DNA from: Pseudomonadota bacterium
GTDB lineage: Bacteria; Pseudomonadota; Gammaproteobacteria; Burkholderiales; Gallionellaceae
Length of the DNA stretch: 14,700 bases
Assembly (NCBI GenBank): GCA_021822115.1
Contig: JAJZSA010000063.1
Location: forward strand, 1 to 14,700
Direction of reading: 5' to 3'
The position numbers and the translations under genes are program-made. Under the pieces are notes generated by a model that was not told where the DNA came from, searched no databases, and was given only the letters and a program-made list of their open reading frames with translations. Below are positions 1-6,611 of this stretch, piece by piece; the stretch's first letter is position 1; each line of letters begins with the position of its first letter.

Positions 1-70
1 ATGCTGTTGGTGTGGGCCGACAGTTGGGCTTGAAATGCGCGGCGCAGTTCAGGTTGAATGTAAGTTAAGG

Positions 71-100
71 TTGCTAAGGCCGTGATTGTTGGCTTATATT
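71..100 (+). promoter_or_regulatory. Putative sigma70 promoter of the pilin operon
   Basis: A -35-like TTGCTA (71-76, 4 of 6 matches) lies 18 bases before a -10-like TATATT (95-100, 5 of 6 matches). Transcription would start near 107 and give a leader of about 86 bases before the pilin start codon. It is the best sigma70 pair I found in the 192 bases before the gene. I looked for a sigma54 GG/GC pair with the right spacing here and found none. The promoter is inferred from consensus matching only. Confidence 0.4.
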
Positions 101-117
101 GGCCACGTCCCGGGATG

Positions 118-172
118 GATGGCTGCGGCCATCTTGGCCCAGCGGACATTCCAGTAGCGGGGCTGCGGCCCC
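118..172 (+). promoter_or_regulatory. Two tetraloop hairpins in the pilin mRNA leader
   Basis: Hairpin 1 spans 118-133: a 6-bp stem GATGGC/GCCATC around the loop TGCG. Hairpin 2 spans 159-172: a 5-bp stem GGGGC/GCCCC around the same loop. Both tops read GGCTGCGGCC (121-130 and 161-170), a 10-bp direct repeat 40 bases apart. As RNA each loop is C(UGCG)G, a member of the unusually stable UNCG tetraloop class. Hairpin 2 ends 8 bases before the AAGGAG ribosome-binding site (181-186), which is left exposed. A role in mRNA stability or protein binding is inference. Confidence 0.5.
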
Positions 173-192
173 AACATCTCAAGGAGAGTGAA

Positions 193-573
193 ATGAAACG
201 TCAACAAGGTTTTACGCTGATCGAACTGATCGTGGTGATTGTGATTCTGGGTATTCTGGCAGCGACGGCAATGCCGAAGTTTGTGGATCTTAAAACTGAT
301 GCAGATATTGCCGCCACTCAGGGTGTTGCGGCAGGGCTGGCTTCTGGTGGTGTAACGAATTACGCATTGCGCACTTTGCATACAGGTAGTGGAGTTGCTA
401 TCACTACAGCAAACGGTTGCAATCACGCGAATACCATTTCCTTGCTTGAAGGTGGGTTGCCGACAGGTTATGTGCTTGCTGCTTCTGGCGCTAATACTGC
501 CTCAGCGCTTTCTTGCAAGGTGACATCGGCTAACGGCAATGCTGCCGGGTTCTCCGTTCCTCTGATTAACTAA
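193..573 (+). CDS. mshA: Type IV prepilin, MshA-like (probable major pilin)
   Basis: This 126-residue prepilin is the likely main building block of the MSHA-type pilus. The start at 193 is chosen over an upstream in-frame ATG at 82 because AAGGAG lies at 181-186 with a 6-base spacer, and because it gives a short class III leader, MKRQQG, cut before Phe-Thr-Leu-Ile-Glu. Glu5 of the mature protein is present, followed by a hydrophobic stretch to about residue 28 that ends in the MPKFVDL motif common in MshA pilins. Cys76 and Cys108 probably form the C-terminal disulfide loop. At about 120 mature residues it is shorter than Vibrio MshA. The terminator-like hairpin straight after it suits a gene expressed above the minor pilins. 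It could instead be an MshB-type pilin, since the major pilin might lie outside the window. Confidence 0.8.
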   Translation: MKRQQGFTLIELIVVIVILGILAATAMPKFVDLKTDADIAATQGVAAGLASGGVTNYALRTLHTGSGVAITTANGCNHANTISLLEGGLPTGYVLAASGANTASALSCKVTSANGNAAGFSVPLIN

Positions 574-591
574 GCATGGCAGTATGAAAGT

Positions 592-621
592 CAAAACGGA
601 CTCCATCTGGGGTCCGTTTTG
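592..621 (+). terminator. Terminator-like hairpin between mshA and mshC
   Basis: The arms are CAAAACGGACTCC (592-604) and GGGGTCCGTTTTG (609-621). They form a 13-bp stem with one T-G wobble and an ATCT loop. The four T of the 3' arm serve as the U-tract, opposite an A-tract, so it could act on both strands. It ends only 3 bases before the GGGGAA ribosome-binding site of mshC (625-630). Since no separate promoter for mshC is evident, partial termination is the likely role, giving more mshA than minor-pilin mRNA. This is inferred from structure. Confidence 0.7.
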
Positions 622-636
622 CTTGGGGAATTGGGC

Positions 637-1083
637 TTGGTTAAAAAAAATCTTAAAGGTTTTACGCTAACAGAGTTAGTGACGGTGATCGTCATCATTG
701 GAATCATGTCAGTGGTGGCGCTGCCTCGATTCTTCGACCGCAACACCTTCGACAGCCGCGGCTTCCATGATCAGGTCATCGCTACCTTGCGCCAGGCGCA
801 GAAGATCGCCATCGCGCAGCATCGCTTCGTGTGTGTGGCGTTTACGGCGAACAGTATCACGCTGACTCAGGGTGCAACCAGCGCTTGCGGCGGTGCGCTG
901 ACGAGTCCAACGGGTGTCACGCCTTTCGTGATCAATTCTCCTTCGGCCGATGTGACGCTGGCCGGGGGGGCTGATTTCAATTTCGATTTTCTGGGTCGCT
1001 CCAGCGCGGCGCAGGACATCACGGTGAGCGGCTATGCGCCGCACATCTTCGTCGAGGCGGAGACGGGTTATGTGCATCAGTGA
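637..1083 (+). CDS. mshC: Minor prepilin MshC
   Basis: MshC is a minor pilin of the MSHA pilus, probably part of the initiation/tip complex. The 148-residue product starts at TTG 637. No ATG or GTG lies between the previous gene and the prepilin motif. TTG 637 gives a leader MVKKNLKG before Phe-Thr-Leu-Thr-Glu and has GGGGAA at 625-630 with a 6-base spacer; TTG at 619 or 631 are alternatives. The mature N terminus has Glu5 and a hydrophobic helix ending in ALPRFF. The stretch FDSRGFHDQV with the following LRQAQKIAIAQHR is characteristic of MshC/GspH-like minor pilins. Codons 3-5 contain a run of eight A and the middle of the gene a run of seven G. The stop overlaps mshD by 14 bases. Confidence 0.88.
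   Translation: MVKKNLKGFTLTELVTVIVIIGIMSVVALPRFFDRNTFDSRGFHDQVIATLRQAQKIAIAQHRFVCVAFTANSITLTQGATSACGGALTSPTGVTPFVINSPSADVTLAGGADFNFDFLGRSSAAQDITVSGYAPHIFVEAETGYVHQ
643..650 (+). repeat. A8 homopolymer just after the mshC start
   Basis: Eight consecutive A occupy codons 3-5 of mshC (Lys-Lys-Asn). A one-base slip here would shift the frame before the prepilin cleavage site and abolish MshC. It may also only favour an unstructured translation start. Confidence 0.6.
964..970 (+). repeat. G7 homopolymer inside mshC
   Basis: Seven consecutive G encode part of Ala-Gly-Gly-Ala in the C-terminal half of mshC. The gene is in frame as read. Poly-G tracts of this kind are sites of slipped-strand phase variation in other pilus genes, but seven is near the lower limit of length. 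Whether this tract varies is unknown. Confidence 0.6.
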
Positions 1084-1543
1084 CCGTTCTGCTTTGCAAC
1101 GCGGCGTCAGCCTGGTCGAGCTGATCGTCTTCATCGTCATCATCAGCGTGGCGCTCACCGGCATCCTGTCGGTGATGAACCAGGTAACCGCGCACAGCGC
1201 CGATCCGCTCATCCACAAGCAGGCATTGGCGGTCGCCGAGTCGTTGCTGGAAGAGGTGGAGTTGCAGGATTTCGTTTCGACGGCCGGTGCGACCAATGCT
1301 GTGACCGCAGCTAATCGCGCCAGCGAATACCATGTGGTGGCGGATTACAACGGTTTCACCATGGCCGGCATCAAGGATCTGGGGGGTAATGACGTGGGGC
1401 TGGCTGCGTATACGGCCACCGTGACCGTCACGTCGGAAGCCTTGGGTGGCATCGTGGCGGGGAGCGCAGTGCGCATTACGGTGGCGGTGACCGATCCGCA
1501 AGGCGCCACCGTCGCGGTCGATGGTTACAGGACGGCTTACTGA
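1070..1543 (+). CDS. mshD: Minor prepilin MshD
   Basis: MshD is a minor pilin of the MSHA pilus, of the PilV/GspI-like type. I chose ATG 1070 because GGAG (1059-1062) sits 7 bases before it and because it gives a 12-residue leader MCISDRSALQRG; an in-frame start at 1034 would give an implausibly Arg-rich leader. The product has 157 residues. The mature protein begins Val-Ser-Leu-Val-Glu, so position +1 is Val instead of the usual Phe, but Glu5 is kept. A hydrophobic helix follows (LIVFIVIISVALTGILSV). The AVAESLLEEVELQDF stretch resembles the conserved region after the helix in PilV/GspI minor pilins. It overlaps mshC by 14 bases and shares the TGATG junction with mshO. A run of six G lies at 1381-1386. 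Confidence 0.85.
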   Translation: MCISDRSALQRGVSLVELIVFIVIISVALTGILSVMNQVTAHSADPLIHKQALAVAESLLEEVELQDFVSTAGATNAVTAANRASEYHVVADYNGFTMAGIKDLGGNDVGLAAYTATVTVTSEALGGIVAGSAVRITVAVTDPQGATVAVDGYRTAY

Positions 1544-2460
1544 TGCGCGCGCATAAACAGAATGGTTTCACGCTGGTGGAGATGATCGTGGTGATCGTCA
1601 TCACCGGCATCATCGCCGGCATCGTGGCGGTGTTCATTCGCGCGCCGATGCAAGGCTATGTGGATAGCGCCCGCCGCGCCGAGTTGACCGATGTCGCCGA
1701 TACCGCTGTGCGCCGTCTGGCGCGCGACATCCGTACCGCAGTGCCCAACAGCATTCGTACCACGGGGTGCGGCGTACCGTGCGTGGAATTCCTGCCAACC
1801 AAAGATGGCGGGCGGTATCGTGCTCAGCAAGCATCGGGCGTAGGGGATGTGCTGAATTTTGATGCGGCAGATGGCAGTTTCGATGTGATTGGGAGTGCCA
1901 TCGTTGTAGTGGGGGGCGATTCAGCTTACTGCAATCTTGCAGACTGCGATCATATCGTGGTGGGCAGCACGCAATCCGATGGCAATCCGCCTTACTTGGC
2001 TCCGGCCACTGACGGCAGCATCCGGCGCACCGTGGCCGCCGCCGGTACGGTGAACAACATCAGCGTGACGGCCACAGCCAAGCCGCTGCCTGCCTCGGCC
2101 CGCCTGTGGGATGCCAATCCCCCCTCGCAACGTTTCGACGTGGTGGATGGCACGCAGGATGCAGTGACCTATGCGTGCGAAGGCACGCTGGGCGCGTTGG
2201 ACGCCAATGGCAACGGCCAGGCGAAACTGGTGCGCCACTGGAAATATGGTTTCAACGAGGCGCAGTTGGCCCCGGTCGGCGGTTCGTCGGCACTGTTGGC
2301 TAACAATGTGAGTGGATGTGTGATTAATTATGTAAATCCTGTGAATCCCGCAACTGGAGTTTTTGCGCGCTTCGGTCTGGTGGAGATCCATCTCACCCTC
2401 ACACAAGCCAATGAGAGCGTGAGCTTGTTCAACGAGATCCATGTGAGTAATGCGCCATGA
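1543..2460 (+). CDS. mshO: Minor prepilin MshO (PilW/GspJ-like)
   Basis: MshO is the largest minor pilin here, 305 residues, matching the long PilW/GspJ-type tip pilins. The leader MRAHKQNG is cut before Phe-Thr-Leu-Val-Glu, with Glu5 present, and the hydrophobic helix runs to about residue 31. The following PMQGYVDSARRAELTD and AVRRLARDIRTAVPNS stretches are typical of the MshO family. Several Cys residues in the globular domain may form disulfides. The start codon overlaps the mshD stop (TGATG), with AGGA at 1529-1532 as a weak ribosome-binding site, so translation is probably coupled. Homopolymers are G6 at 1911-1916 and C6 at 2119-2124. The stop overlaps the mshP start by 4 bases. Confidence 0.88.
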   Translation: MRAHKQNGFTLVEMIVVIVITGIIAGIVAVFIRAPMQGYVDSARRAELTDVADTAVRRLARDIRTAVPNSIRTTGCGVPCVEFLPTKDGGRYRAQQASGVGDVLNFDAADGSFDVIGSAIVVVGGDSAYCNLADCDHIVVGSTQSDGNPPYLAPATDGSIRRTVAAAGTVNNISVTATAKPLPASARLWDANPPSQRFDVVDGTQDAVTYACEGTLGALDANGNGQAKLVRHWKYGFNEAQLAPVGGSSALLANNVSGCVINYVNPVNPATGVFARFGLVEIHLTLTQANESVSLFNEIHVSNAP

Positions 2461-2891
2461 GAGCCATGCAGCGCGGTTTCAGCATCGTGACGGCCATCTT
2501 CCTGCTGGTGGTGCTGTCTTTCCTCGGCGTGGCGATGGTCACCTTCTCCACCGCACAGCATCAGACCTTGGCGCAGGACGTGATGGGCGCGCGTGCCTAC
2601 CAGGCCGCGCGTGCCGGTATCGAATGGGCGGTCTTCCAGGTGGCGCAGAGCCCGGCCAGCGCTGCGGCACCGACCGCCTGTGCCACTACGCTTGGTGTTG
2701 GATCGCCGAGCGGTGCACTAGGGGGTACGCTTGCGCCCTTTGCAGTCGCCGTCGCTTGCGTACCGAGTTCTGCCGTGGAAGGCACCAGCACGGTGTGGGT
2801 CTACGACGTGACAGCCACTGCCACCGCCGGCGGTGCGCCAGGCGATGCGAATTATGTGGAGCGGCAGGTGGGTGTGAAGCTGGCGAAGTGA
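2457..2891 (+). CDS. mshP: Minor prepilin-like protein MshP (PilX/GspK-like)
   Basis: MshP has 144 residues and is the last pilin-like gene of the run. Its short leader MRAMQRG is followed by Phe-Ser-Ile-Val-Thr and a hydrophobic helix (AIFLLVVLSFLGVAMVTF). Mature position +5 is Thr rather than Glu, a loss known from PilX/GspK-like subunits that sit at the pilus tip. The TARQHQTLAQDV-like and ARAYQAARAGIEWA regions match the PilX N-terminal family style. It begins inside the mshO stop (ATGA), so it is translationally coupled. After it comes a 118-base gap before mshQ, the first real break in the operon apart from the mshA hairpin. I saw no clear terminator in that gap. Confidence 0.82.
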   Translation: MRAMQRGFSIVTAIFLLVVLSFLGVAMVTFSTAQHQTLAQDVMGARAYQAARAGIEWAVFQVAQSPASAAAPTACATTLGVGSPSGALGGTLAPFAVAVACVPSSAVEGTSTVWVYDVTATATAGGAPGDANYVERQVGVKLAK

Positions 2892-2958
2892 CCTGTTGTT
2901 CTTTGCCTTGCGAGGATCATTATTGAGGGCATGGGCGAAGAGGGGATTGAGATAGAAT

Positions 2959-2974
2959 TGGCACGTATCTTGCG
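2959..2974 (+). promoter_or_regulatory. Sigma54 (-24/-12) promoter before mshQ
   Basis: TGGCACG (2959-2965), four bases, then TTGC (2970-2973) match the sigma54 consensus TGGCACG-N4-TTGCW at every fixed position, with G in place of the final W. The essential GG (2960-2961) and GC (2972-2973) have exact 12-base spacing. Transcription would start near 2985, about 25 bases before the mshQ ATG, leaving room for the ribosome-binding site at 2999-3004. RpoN promoters drive pilin genes in other bacteria through PilR-type activators. I did not recognise an activator site upstream. Confidence 0.72.
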
Positions 2975-3009
2975 GCTGTTTTGACGCAATCGGGCGATGG
3001 GGAGTTGTG

Positions 3010-6000
3010 ATGAAAAAGATCTGGAATTTCTTGTTTGTGGGTTTGGCCGTGTGGGCATTCGCGGGAGAGGCTGCTGCCGCAGCGTGTAAGAGTACCAAGA
3101 CTGGCAGTTGGGGAGATGCCAGGATATGGGATTGTGGGAAAGTGCCAGGAGCAAACGATAGCGTGACCATTGGCACGCCGTTCAAAGTTACACTCGCTCG
3201 AGATAGTAGTGCCGCTTCGCTGAACATCGAAGCCGGCGCAACTTTGGTGGACAACGGCAAGGACCTGACTGTGTCGGGTAGCGTGACTATCGATGGCACC
3301 TATGATGGCACGGGGAATAACGGCACTTTGATCATGACCGGCAACGGGCAGACCCTTTCCGGTACAGGGTCGGTAATCGATATCAAGCGTATCCAGATAG
3401 ACGGGAATACCACCATCCCGGCCGGATCGAATCTTAATTTGACGTTACAAAGCGAAATTAGGATCGGGAGCAATAATCCAGCGACATTGACTATCGATGG
3501 AACCATTACGGGAACCAGTCAAAGTAACGGGAATCGCATCATTCGCATCGACAATAACAATGCCTCCAATGTGATCGTGAATGGCACTATCAATGCGCCA
3601 AATTCATTTGTAGAGATACAGGCCAATGGGACTCTGACCAACAATGGATCGGTGTCGTTGCAATATCTGGATGGCGATAAGGCTACCTCGGCCACGTGGA
3701 CTCAAGGGGCCAATTCCAGCCTGACACTTTCTCAATCGGCGCAGAGCTGGAAAGGAACGTTCAACGCGTCGGCAACAGGTAATACCGTCACCTATATTTC
3801 GCCGGCAGTTCCCATCACGCCGAGTAACAACACTTACTACAACCTGGAGGGGACGGGGGTCGTTTGCCCGAGCACCTTTACGATCTTGGGGTCTTCGCCT
3901 TGTTCGGCGCTCATAGCGCCTGTCGTGGAATATCGGATGGATGAGACCTCCCCGGGGGCGGTTGTGGATTCCAGTGCCAATGCGCTGAACGGTACGGCAG
4001 TCGGTGGCATCACCGTGGGCGGCGCGGGTAAGGTGTGCGGCAGCTACAACTTCAACGGAACGGATGCCTATGTTTCCGTGGCGGACAATGCCTTGCTGAA
4101 GCCGACAAAAGTTTCCGTCGCTGCCTGGGTGCGTCATGATTCTGCCGCTTTCAAAAATTGGGAAGCGATCCTGGCCAAGGGCGATACCAGCTATCGCATG
4201 CATTTGAATGGCGGTTGCAGTTTGAATACCCCAACCACGAATGCTCTGGATTTTGGTCTGAATACAGGATGCAGCACGGCGGATGTCAGTTCGACTACGG
4301 TGCCAGTGGCGAATCAGTGGTATCACGCGGTCGGCACCTATGATGGTGCGATGCTTCGACTGTATATCAACGGCGCATTGGTCGGTTCGGTGGCGTATGC
4401 CGGCAGTGTGGCAGCCAATACCTTCCCGCTGTATATCGGTGCGAACTCGCAACAGGCTGGGCGCTTTTGGAGCGGCGACCTGGACGAGGTCAAGATCTAT
4501 AACGCTGCGTTGACCGCTACGCAGGTCTCCACCATTTATGCCAACGAAAATGCCGGCAAGAATTGGGATGGAACTGCACGTACATGCGTTGGTCCGCATC
4601 ACATCCAGATCGAGCATGATGGCGCAGGGCTGACCTGTAGTGCCGAGACGGTGACCATCAAGGCGTGTGCCAATGCTGCTTGCACGACGCTCTATACCGG
4701 AGGTGCGAGTGTCACGCTTTCGCCTGGCGGGCAAACCTTTACGATAGATAACACGGGAATTAACAATGCTGCCAGCGTGCAGCAATCGACAGCGACTACA
4801 GCGACATTGAGTGCCGTCTCCATTCCGGCGGTGGTAGACGCGACGACTCCGACGACATGCTTGAATACGGCGACCTCGACAACGAGTTGCAGCATGGCGT
4901 TCAGCGATTCCGGCTTTGTTGTGACGGCTCCCGACCATGTTTCCTGCAACAATGCTTCGGTCACCATCGAGGCGGTGCAAGCCGCTCCCGGAAGTGGGCG
5001 TTGTGTACCGACGTACCGAAATGTAACGCGCGCAGTCAAGTTGTACACCGCGTATACAGCCCCTGCTACCGGCTCCATGGCTGCTACCGCTTCGGCAGAT
5101 GGCGGGGCCAACTGGTTCACAGTGAGTACTTCTGCGCCAGGGGCAGCACAGAATCTGTCGTTTGATAACACTGGCAAGGCGACGCTGCTGCTGAATTATC
5201 AGGATGCCGGGAAGCTGACGCTCAATGCGACAGACACGGCGCCGACCGGTGCAGCAATGTCCGGCAGCGGCACATTTGTGGTGGCTCCAGCATCTTTTGT
5301 GTTCAGCGGTATCCCGGCTGCGCCGCTTACGGCAGGACAGGCATTCAATGTCACGGTAACCGCGCAGAATGCCTGTGCGACGCCGGCGAAGACCTCGAAC
5401 TTTACAAGCCAGACGGTAACGATCACGTCGAGCAATCCGCAACCGGCGCTAGGGAATGCCGCGGCAATCAATACTTCACTGGCGGCAACAAGTGGGACAG
5501 GGAGTGTCAACCTGACTTGGAATGAGGTTGGGACGATAGATCTGAATGCGAATCTGTCAAATTATCTTGGTTCCACGCTTTCCATAAGTGGAAGCCAAGC
5601 GAATGTGGGACGCTTTAAGCCTGCCTACTTCGATACGACGATATCGCCAGTCTCAAATGTGCCTATGGGTTGTCCTGCGGGCTTGGTCTGCCCAGCTGCT
5701 TACAACGGTTTCGTTTATTCCGGCCAGTCTTTCAGCGTGAAGGTGGCGGCAAAGAGCCTGGCTGGCAATACGACGAAGAACTATCAAGGAACGACGTATG
5801 CACAGAAAGTGGCGCTGACTGCCTGGGATGCATTGGGTAGCACGACGACGGAGAATCCAGGAGGCGGTACGCTGACTGGCGCAACTATTGTGGCGACTGA
5901 CTTTGCCTCTGGCGAGGCTACGGCAGGTGCGGTCACTTACACATTGGCTGCGGCTCCTTCTGCGCCCAAGAGTATTTATTTGAGAGCAAGAGAATCCTCA

Positions 6001-6444
6001 GGGACCGATAACGTAACTTCATTACGTGCAATGCCAGGCAGTTCGGTCGAGGGGGGCGTGACAGTAGCGAGCGGACGCTTGCAGGTTACCAATGCCTATG
6101 GTTCCGAGCTGGCGAAGTTGACATTGCAGGCGTTGGCCCAGTATTACGACGGTGCCGCCTGGAAATCGAGCAGCACCGATAATGCCAGCAGCCTGACCAT
6201 CGCAGCGGCATACGACGTGATGAACGGTGCTACCAAAACGGGCACGACGGTGCCGAATCCGACCGGGGCGGCGACCTTGACCGGTGGCGTGTTGTCCATC
6301 GTGCTGGGTGCCCCGGGTGCCGGTGTGACGGGTACGGCGACGGTCTCCCCGACGGCGCCGGCATATCTGCCGGTGACGGCGGGAGCCGCTACCTTTGGTG
6401 TTTATAAGGGAAGCCGAGAATTCATCTACCAGCGCGAGCGTTGA
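3010..6444 (+). CDS. mshQ: MshQ, large secreted LamG/DUF6701 protein (putative pilus adhesin)
   Basis: MshQ is 1,144 residues long and probably the surface or tip adhesin of the pilus; no ligand can be read from the sequence. ATG 3010 is preferred to GTG 3007 because GGGGAG (2999-3004) then has a 5-base spacer. Residues 1 to about 24 form a Sec signal peptide ending in AAAA. Residues about 30-260 start with a GSWGDARIW...GKVPGAND motif and continue with repeated short TIDGT / VNGT strands, suggesting a G8-like start and a right-handed beta-helix. Residues about 305-512 form a LamG/concanavalin-like domain (WVRHD, QWYHAVGTYDG, DLDEVKIYNAAL). From about 529 to the end is a DUF6701 region, with VGRFKPAYF at 866-874 and a FGVYKG...FIYQRE ending. 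The 5' part is low in GC (81 of 180 bases at 3421-3600). It has its own sigma54 promoter and a terminator behind it. Confidence 0.88.
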   Translation: MKKIWNFLFVGLAVWAFAGEAAAAACKSTKTGSWGDARIWDCGKVPGANDSVTIGTPFKVTLARDSSAASLNIEAGATLVDNGKDLTVSGSVTIDGTYDGTGNNGTLIMTGNGQTLSGTGSVIDIKRIQIDGNTTIPAGSNLNLTLQSEIRIGSNNPATLTIDGTITGTSQSNGNRIIRIDNNNASNVIVNGTINAPNSFVEIQANGTLTNNGSVSLQYLDGDKATSATWTQGANSSLTLSQSAQSWKGTFNASATGNTVTYISPAVPITPSNNTYYNLEGTGVVCPSTFTILGSSPCSALIAPVVEYRMDETSPGAVVDSSANALNGTAVGGITVGGAGKVCGSYNFNGTDAYVSVADNALLKPTKVSVAAWVRHDSAAFKNWEAILAKGDTSYRMHLNGGCSLNTPTTNALDFGLNTGCSTADVSSTTVPVANQWYHAVGTYDGAMLRLYINGALVGSVAYAGSVAANTFPLYIGANSQQAGRFWSGDLDEVKIYNAALTATQVSTIYANENAGKNWDGTARTCVGPHHIQIEHDGAGLTCSAETVTIKACANAACTTLYTGGASVTLSPGGQTFTIDNTGINNAASVQQSTATTATLSAVSIPAVVDATTPTTCLNTATSTTSCSMAFSDSGFVVTAPDHVSCNNASVTIEAVQAAPGSGRCVPTYRNVTRAVKLYTAYTAPATGSMAATASADGGANWFTVSTSAPGAAQNLSFDNTGKATLLLNYQDAGKLTLNATDTAPTGAAMSGSGTFVVAPASFVFSGIPAAPLTAGQAFNVTVTAQNACATPAKTSNFTSQTVTITSSNPQPALGNAAAINTSLAATSGTGSVNLTWNEVGTIDLNANLSNYLGSTLSISGSQANVGRFKPAYFDTTISPVSNVPMGCPAGLVCPAAYNGFVYSGQSFSVKVAAKSLAGNTTKNYQGTTYAQKVALTAWDALGSTTTENPGGGTLTGATIVATDFASGEATAGAVTYTLAAAPSAPKSIYLRARESSGTDNVTSLRAMPGSSVEGGVTVASGRLQVTNAYGSELAKLTLQALAQYYDGAAWKSSSTDNASSLTIAAAYDVMNGATKTGTTVPNPTGAATLTGGVLSIVLGAPGAGVTGTATVSPTAPAYLPVTAGAATFGVYKGSREFIYQRER

Positions 6445-6468
6445 GCCGCCGTGTCGATGGACGGTCAG

Positions 6469-6496
6469 ACGGCCACGCTGGGGTGTGGCCGTTTTT
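6469..6496 (+). terminator. Intrinsic terminator after mshQ
   Basis: Arms ACGGCCAC (6469-6476) and GTGGCCGT (6485-6492) form a perfect 8-bp GC-rich stem with an 8-base loop, running into five T (6492-6496). It lies 25 bases after the mshQ stop and separates the pilin/adhesin genes from the assembly operon. Confidence 0.88.
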
Positions 6497-6572
6497 CCAT
6501 CTGGGTGACGGAAAGCTGACGAATTTGCGGTCGCGATGCCGGGATCTCGCCAGATTTAATAAAGAATATTCC

Positions 6573-6600
6573 TTGACGACAATGGGTTAGTGCATTAAGT
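6573..6600 (+). promoter_or_regulatory. Possible promoter of the mshI-mshN operon
   Basis: TTGACG (6573-6578, 5 of 6 to the -35 consensus) is followed after 16 bases by TTAAGT (6595-6600), only 3 of 6 to the -10. The surrounding bases 6552-6600 are AT-rich compared with their neighbours. A promoter is expected here because a strong terminator lies just upstream, but the -10 is weak. If used, transcription would start about 5 bases before the mshI ATG. Confidence 0.35.
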
Positions 6601-6611
6601 TCGCATCAATT

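Noticed and set aside
3..68. An open frame ending in TAA at 66-68, which could be the tail of an upstream pilus gene.
   Set aside because: Only 21 codons are visible, other frames are open too, and nothing in the peptide is recognisable.
82..192. N-terminal extension of the first pilin from ATG 82.
   Set aside because: It would add 37 residues before a standard prepilin leader, while ATG 193 has a good ribosome-binding site.
3604..5442. A 612-codon open frame on the minus strand inside mshQ.
   Set aside because: It is Arg-, His- and Cys-rich with no domain or ribosome-binding site, and lies wholly antisense to a clear secreted protein; a shadow of codon bias.
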